Origin: CAG-238 sp963601575
GTDB taxonomy: Bacteria > Bacillota > Clostridia > Peptostreptococcales > Anaerovoracaceae
Assembly: GCA_963601575.1 (NCBI GenBank)
Contig: CAVCFO010000033.1
Coordinates: 1 to 16,449, forward strand
Length of the DNA stretch: 16,449 nt
Reading direction: 5' to 3'
Below are positions 13,052 through 16,449 of this stretch, one piece after another. The position numbers and the translations under genes were made by a program. The notes beneath the pieces were generated by a model. That model did no database searches. It saw only the letters and a list, made by a program, of their open reading frames with translations, and had not been told where the DNA came from. Every line of letters starts with the position of its first letter. The stretch's first letter is position 1.

Positions 13052-13600
13052 CTATTTAATGTACTCGTAGTGAGTATTTCCACTGGCGTCAACTGCTGCG
13101 GTTATTGTTACCTCATAACCGATAGCTTCATCATCCTTATAGACAACATCGCCGATTTCGGTAATTGCTCCGTTAGGGATAACAAGACGCTTTACCTTGT
13201 CCCCCTTGAGAATTGCGTCAATTACCCATGCGCTTGAATCAAGCTGTTTGGTGTTCGCAGTGATCGTGATTCCCGTTGCAAGCGTGCCCGTGACATTGTC
13301 GTCACCGTAAACAGTTTTGAGGACTTCCACATTCATTGATTCGATGAGTTTTAGCTGGAATGTGTCTTCTCTGTCCGTCTGCGTGTTCAGGACAATATCG
13401 CCTCCCCATGCTTTGACATTCTCGACTTCCATTGAATTTGAGTTTGTTACTCCGTCGTCGCTCACATACCCAAGTGATACGAACGCTTCACCAAGCTCCG
13501 CGTCTGCGCTTGTAGGCAGTGTTGTCCCAATGGGTGCACGGTGTACCGCTCCGCCGACTTTCGGCTTGCCGGTAGATACATTCGCTGTACTTACTCCCAT
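13052..13600 (-). CDS. Major tail protein (tube)
   Basis: This is a 182-residue protein with a beta-rich sequence and no enzyme motif. It contains NSMEVENVKAWGGDIVLNTQ and TDREDTFQLKLIESMNVEVL, the (D)xFxxxLxExxN.EVLKxVyG pattern of siphophage tube subunits, and VKRLVIPNGAITEIGDVVYK near residues 135-155. It is placed just before the chaperone frameshift pair and tape measure, as in other siphophages. No sheath gene is present, which supports a non-contractile tail. No Ig-like C-terminal extension is seen. Confidence 0.9.
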   Translation of the reverse strand: MGVSTANVSTGKPKVGGAVHRAPIGTTLPTSADAELGEAFVSLGYVSDDGVTNSNSMEVENVKAWGGDIVLNTQTDREDTFQLKLIESMNVEVLKTVYGDDNVTGTLATGITITANTKQLDSSAWVIDAILKGDKVKRLVIPNGAITEIGDVVYKDDEAIGYEVTITAAVDASGNTHYEYIK

Positions 13601-13609
13601 AATTACCTC

Positions 13610-13945
13610 CTATTCCATGTATACCAAGTCATACACGGCTTGGTACCTATATTCTTTTGTTTCTGCGTCTGTAAAGTTATAGTCTGTGTTTAGCTTAACG
13701 CTTGAGATATTTGTCTCTGAACTCATCCCTTCCATTGCGGCCTTTACCTCTTCATTAAGAGTTGCTGCTTTGTAGAGAGTTTCGTCATAAGACTGTATCG
13801 CAATCGTTGCGCTTTTAATTTTGTTTTCTTCTCCGCTTCCGGTCTTGTCTATCAAGACGAATTTCTTTTCCTTGCTCGGTCTTTCTATGCTGACCGGAAT
13901 GTCAAGAGTTTTCTTTAAGTAGTTGATAATGGTTTCTTCAATCAT
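13610..13945 (-). CDS. Tail terminator-like protein
   Basis: This 111-residue protein starts MIEETIINYLKKTLDIPVSI and contains KKFVLIDKTGSGEENKIKSA, TIAIQSYDETLYKAATLNEE and DYNFTDAETKEYRYQAVYDL. This pattern belongs to the tail terminator/minor capsid proteins of Firmicutes siphophages, which cap the tail tube and join it to the head. It sits between the gp10-like protein and the tube protein, the usual location. The ATG follows the preceding gene by a few bases with GAGGTGA upstream. Confidence 0.82.
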   Translation of the reverse strand: MIEETIINYLKKTLDIPVSIERPSKEKKFVLIDKTGSGEENKIKSATIAIQSYDETLYKAATLNEEVKAAMEGMSSETNISSVKLNTDYNFTDAETKEYRYQAVYDLVYME

Positions 13946-13949
13946 CTCG

Positions 13950-14186
13950 TCACCTTAACGCCTTGAGAATAGTATTATTTTCAAGGTTGTCTTTCTTGGT
14001 TTTGTATGTGATTGCTTTTATGCTGGCATTCGCTCTGTTCTTTCCGACATGAGTCGTAACTTCGTAGCCCTCTCCGAGACTTGCAAGTGCATTCTCTGCT
14101 TTTTCCCTCAGCAAGTTTTGCATTTCTTCGGACTGCAGCATTTGTCTTACTCCGTCTCGATTTAGTTTTATTTTCAGCTTACTCAT
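13950..14186 (-). CDS. HK97 gp10-like neck protein
   Basis: This is a 78-residue basic protein, MSKLKIKLNRDGVRQMLQSE at the start and KDNLENNTILKALR at the end, with GYEVTTHVGKNRANASIKAI in the middle. The HVGxNRANASI and C-terminal NNxxLKAL motifs are typical of the shorter Firmicutes members of the HK97 gp10 family, involved in head-tail joining or tail completion. It overlaps the preceding gene by 8 bases and lies four bases before the tail terminator gene. Confidence 0.82.
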   Translation of the reverse strand: MSKLKIKLNRDGVRQMLQSEEMQNLLREKAENALASLGEGYEVTTHVGKNRANASIKAITYKTKKDNLENNTILKALR

Positions 14187-14514
14187 AGGCCTCTACCATC
14201 ACTTTTTTATTCCACGAAAGCGGAATAAGTTCTTCGATGCCTTGAATTGTGAAACCGAAAGTGCGCCATCTTTTGTCAAAAAACTCAACCTCAGTGTCTT
14301 CCCATGTGTTCGTGTCGCCTTTAGGGATTGCAAGAGTATATGCGGCGTGCTTTCCTGTTAGATTTTGCATTGTAGCGGCATCTTCCGTGCTTGTGGGTGA
14401 TATAAGCACATTCTCTACTTCAATCTCAGTATCTTCGTAGATGGGCGCTCCGAAAGCGTCCTCGCCGATCCTGCTCTTGCTGTGGAGAATTACTGTTGTT
14501 CCTCTAAGTTCCAT
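14179..14514 (-). CDS. Head closure/neck protein
   Basis: This is a 111-residue beta-rich protein with MELRGTTVILHSKSRIGEDA, FGAPIYEDTEIEVENVLISP, LTGKHAAYTLAIPKGDTNTW and FFDKRWRTFGFTIQGIEELI. The sequence is typical of the small gene between the Gp19-like connector and gp10-like gene in Firmicutes phages, the place of the head closure protein. It overlaps the connector gene by 25 bases in another frame. The assignment rests on gene order and resemblance, without a catalytic or metal motif. Confidence 0.75.
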   Translation of the reverse strand: MELRGTTVILHSKSRIGEDAFGAPIYEDTEIEVENVLISPTSTEDAATMQNLTGKHAAYTLAIPKGDTNTWEDTEVEFFDKRWRTFGFTIQGIEELIPLSWNKKVMVEAYE

Positions 14515-14891
14515 AAATTTATCACTCCAAACCTTTGTCTTCTTAGCCCAAGTCTTGCAAGTTCGGACTTCTTGATAAAAAGTCCTCCGCCGGGTACAAG
14601 ATACGTGCCTGATACCGAGTAGCCCAGAGCCGCCTGCGACATTTGCGACATAGGCTCTGCTGAGGTCGATGTGTTGAGAGTCCGCGCGACTACATCAACC
14701 GTTACTGATTTTGCCACCTGCGCAAGGTCATTGCTATCTGCTACCATAGCGTCAAGGTCTTTGCCAACCTTTGTCGCTTCGTAGCGCAGCGAGCTGCACA
14801 CGATAGGTATGAGTGCCCCTGCGCGCTCTGTTTCTGCCGGTGTCAAGGTTCTAAAAAGGGCTTCGATATCGCTGATAGTTGCGTAGTCCAT
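14490..14891 (-). CDS. Head-tail connector, Gp19/Gp15/Gp42-like
   Basis: This is a 133-residue protein starting MDYATISDIEALFRTLTPAE, with TERAGALIPIVCSSLRYEAT and a C-terminal LGLRRQRFGVINLW. The YATxxDIExLxRxLTxxExxRAxxLI pattern matches the Gp19/Gp15/Gp42 connector family, which sits beneath the portal. The start is coupled to the preceding small gene (TAAATG) and has an ideal AAAGGAGG site. Position after the capsid gene agrees. Confidence 0.88.
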   Translation of the reverse strand: MDYATISDIEALFRTLTPAETERAGALIPIVCSSLRYEATKVGKDLDAMVADSNDLAQVAKSVTVDVVARTLNTSTSAEPMSQMSQAALGYSVSGTYLVPGGGLFIKKSELARLGLRRQRFGVINLWNLEEQQ

Positions 14892-15032
14892 TTAGGCCTC
14901 CTTTGATGTCTTTTTCTTCGGCTTTTGCGGCTTTGGCTTCTCTTGCGCCTTTTCTTTAGGCTGCCAGTTGCCGCCATGTATGGTGCAGTCCGTTTCGAGG
15001 ACTGCACCTGTCTTAGTGTTGATGTAAGTCAT
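14892..15032 (-). CDS. Small basic phage protein between capsid and connector
   Basis: This 46-residue ORF starts MTYINTKTGAVLETDCTIHG, continues GNWQPKEK, and ends in a Lys/Pro-rich tail (KPKPQKPKKKTSKEA). The YINTKTGAV....ISGG.W layout recurs in small genes at this spot in Firmicutes phages. It ends TAAATG into the connector gene, and the GGAGG of that gene lies inside its last codons. The basic tail could contact DNA or another virion protein. No function is known to me. Confidence 0.75.
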   Translation of the reverse strand: MTYINTKTGAVLETDCTIHGGNWQPKEKAQEKPKPQKPKKKTSKEA

Positions 15033-15064
15033 TTGACACACCTGCCTTTAGTCATTGCCTGCGG

Positions 15065-15943
15065 TTACGCATTGATGATTCTTGCAAACGATCCTGCATC
15101 AAGGATTCCCCAGCCGAGATATACCTCTGCTCTGATATATACCTGGTTCTGACGCTTAAGGTCGCCCTGCCCGTCCGGATCTCCGTACTGGATGATTTCT
15201 GCCGGGATTTCTTTCGCATATCCCCACTTGAACATATTTTCAAAGTCTCCGACGATTGCCTGATCAACTGTTCCTACTGCGACTGTTTTGTTGATGTCGA
15301 GCGTATTGGCGCCCAGGTGAGTCGGCTGGCCGCCGAATGCAAACTCTGGATAGCGTTTGTCTCCTGCGGTATTAGTGAGAGCCGCAAGCGCGCTTCTCAT
15401 CGCCGGGGAAATCGCCATACCTGTCACTTCGCCGTCGGAGCCCTCTACAAGAGATATTGCCGCTTCGATGTTTGCGTCAGCTGTTGCCGCAGCGTAGTCT
15501 ACCGTCTGAGTTACTGCTTTGTCGAAGTGGTTATCGCCGATTACGGCGGATGCCTGACCTGTGGACGGGTTGATGCCGTGAAAGGCCGCCTGATCCAAGC
15601 CGGTTGCGACTTTCTTAGAAAAGCCATCGTTGAATGCCTGCAGAATTGCGATTTGCTCTTCTTCTGCCGCAAATAAGAATTCGTCAGACACTCTCATGCC
15701 ATAAACAAACTTAATCGGCAGAATAGTAACAGGCGTGAGGCTTGCGCCACCGTCTTTCTTTTGGCCATTTTCTGCCACGATGTCAATTTCGGAGTCCATG
15801 TTGAAGATGAACTCTTTATTCCCTACAAAGCTGACCGGTGTCATGTTAGAAAGCTTCGCAAGTGAGGACTTGCCTTTTACTTTTGTGATAAGATCTTTAA
15901 CGAGGATTGGATCAAACAACGATCCTTTGCTTAATACTGCCAT
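15065..15943 (-). CDS. Major capsid protein (HK97 fold)
   Basis: This 292-residue protein follows the scaffold gene and precedes the connector genes. It includes LAKLSNMTPVSFVGNKEFIF, DIVAENGQKKDGGASLTPVT and VKFVYGMRVSDEFLF-like segments (residue 79 on: KFVYGMRVSDEFLFAAEEEQ). The A-domain region has VTGMAISPAMRSALAALTN, and the C-terminal part has AIVGDFENMFKWGYAKEIPA and QVYIRAEVYLGWGILDAGSF. This order (N-arm, P-domain with RVSDE, C-terminal EVYLGWGI) is that of HK97-type capsid proteins of Firmicutes siphophages. No protease domain is fused. Confidence 0.9.
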   Translation of the reverse strand: MAVLSKGSLFDPILVKDLITKVKGKSSLAKLSNMTPVSFVGNKEFIFNMDSEIDIVAENGQKKDGGASLTPVTILPIKFVYGMRVSDEFLFAAEEEQIAILQAFNDGFSKKVATGLDQAAFHGINPSTGQASAVIGDNHFDKAVTQTVDYAAATADANIEAAISLVEGSDGEVTGMAISPAMRSALAALTNTAGDKRYPEFAFGGQPTHLGANTLDINKTVAVGTVDQAIVGDFENMFKWGYAKEIPAEIIQYGDPDGQGDLKRQNQVYIRAEVYLGWGILDAGSFARIINA

Positions 15944-15946
15944 TTT

Positions 15947-16423
15947 TTATTCTCCTTTCAAATTTTTAAGCATTTTCTTATATGCCGCTGTTTCGCCCTT
16001 TGCCGGTTCTGGCTCAGGGTCTGCAAGCGGCGGCGTGCCATAGGACCCGATTATGCTTTTGAGCCCTTCAGCACTCTTTTTAATTTCTTCCTCAGTGTTT
16101 CCGCTGAGATAGCTAGCCGCATTGTATGATAGCCCCATCTCGCTTGCGATACGGTTTTTTACCGAGTCCGCCTCGTACTTCGCAATCTTTGCATCTCTTT
16201 CTTTGATTTGCCCTTGGGTTTGTGCATACTTGCTGTTTGCTTCTTCGAGCTGCCCGGTCAACTTGTTGACCTTGCCCTCTAGTTCCTCCACTGCTTTCTT
16301 TTGCTGTTCAGGGGAAATGAAGCCCTCAAATTCTTTTCTGGCCGCTTCCTTTGCCCTTGCGATTCGTTCTGTGATCGCAGCGTCGAACTGTTCTTGGGTT
16401 TCGATGATCTTAAAATCTGCCAT
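15947..16423 (-). CDS. Capsid scaffold protein
   Basis: This is a 158-residue, highly charged, coiled-coil protein (about residues 30-95 rich in K/E/Q heptads: EGKVNKLTGQLEEANSKYAQ). It has a helical C-terminal patch and basic end (AYKKMLKNLKGE), matching the GP20/DUF4355-type scaffold proteins located right before the capsid gene. It directs prohead assembly and is lost on maturation in known systems. AAAGGAAAAAAAG precedes the ATG. A TAA at 16443-16445 may end an upstream gene, too short to assign. Confidence 0.88.
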   Translation of the reverse strand: MADFKIIETQEQFDAAITERIARAKEAARKEFEGFISPEQQKKAVEELEGKVNKLTGQLEEANSKYAQTQGQIKERDAKIAKYEADSVKNRIASEMGLSYNAASYLSGNTEEEIKKSAEGLKSIIGSYGTPPLADPEPEPAKGETAAYKKMLKNLKGE

Positions 16424-16449
16424 CTTTTTTTCCTTTCCCTACTTAGCCC

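Overview
The window is a stretch of a tailed-phage or prophage genome of siphovirus type. Every supported gene lies on the minus strand, so the biological order runs from about 16.4 kb down to 1. The host is probably a Gram-positive Firmicute, most likely a gut-type Clostridia. The reasons are AGGAGG-type ribosome binding sites, frequent TAATG/TGATG/ATGA couplings, XkdX-like, Gp19/Gp15/Gp42-like and DUF5361-like proteins, and dockerin-like repeats in a tail protein. The host assignment is inference.

Layout in transcription order: scaffold and major capsid (16423-15065); a 46-residue small gene and four neck/connector genes (15032-13610); major tail protein (13600-13052); tail assembly chaperone pair with a canonical A AAA AAC frameshift heptamer (13043-12388); a tape measure of 604 residues (12403-10589); a small tail protein started by TTG (10596-10210); a large tail-tip/fibre protein with a dockerin-like insertion and a C-terminal S74 chaperone (10217-7644); and a run of fibre/baseplate accessory genes (7647-4694), one of which is an alanine-rich heptad coiled coil.

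The distinctive part is a complete diversity-generating retroelement (DGR) at about 4694-1191. It consists of a modular C-type-lectin variable protein (3045-4694), a GC-rich hairpin just downstream of its variable repeat (3013-3033), an Avd-like accessory protein (2544-2981), a template repeat (2387-2524), and a reverse transcriptase with a YMDD box and the DGR-type GxxxSQ motif (1191-2333). Template and variable repeats align without gaps over 138 bp at a fixed offset of 661. They differ at 20 positions, all of them adenines of the template strand. This is direct evidence of adenine-specific mutagenic retrohoming into a phage adhesin.

After the DGR come two small genes not obvious in a length-filtered ORF scan (52 and 43 residues, the second XkdX-like), an M15-type peptidoglycan peptidase, and two small membrane proteins, the last cut by the window edge; together these look like the lysis module. 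The DGR is therefore spliced between the last tail-fibre gene and the XkdX/lysis genes, where it can diversify receptor binding. I found no promoter, intrinsic terminator, tRNA, rRNA, CRISPR array or insertion sequence. No stretch over 300 bases lacks a gene or DGR element.
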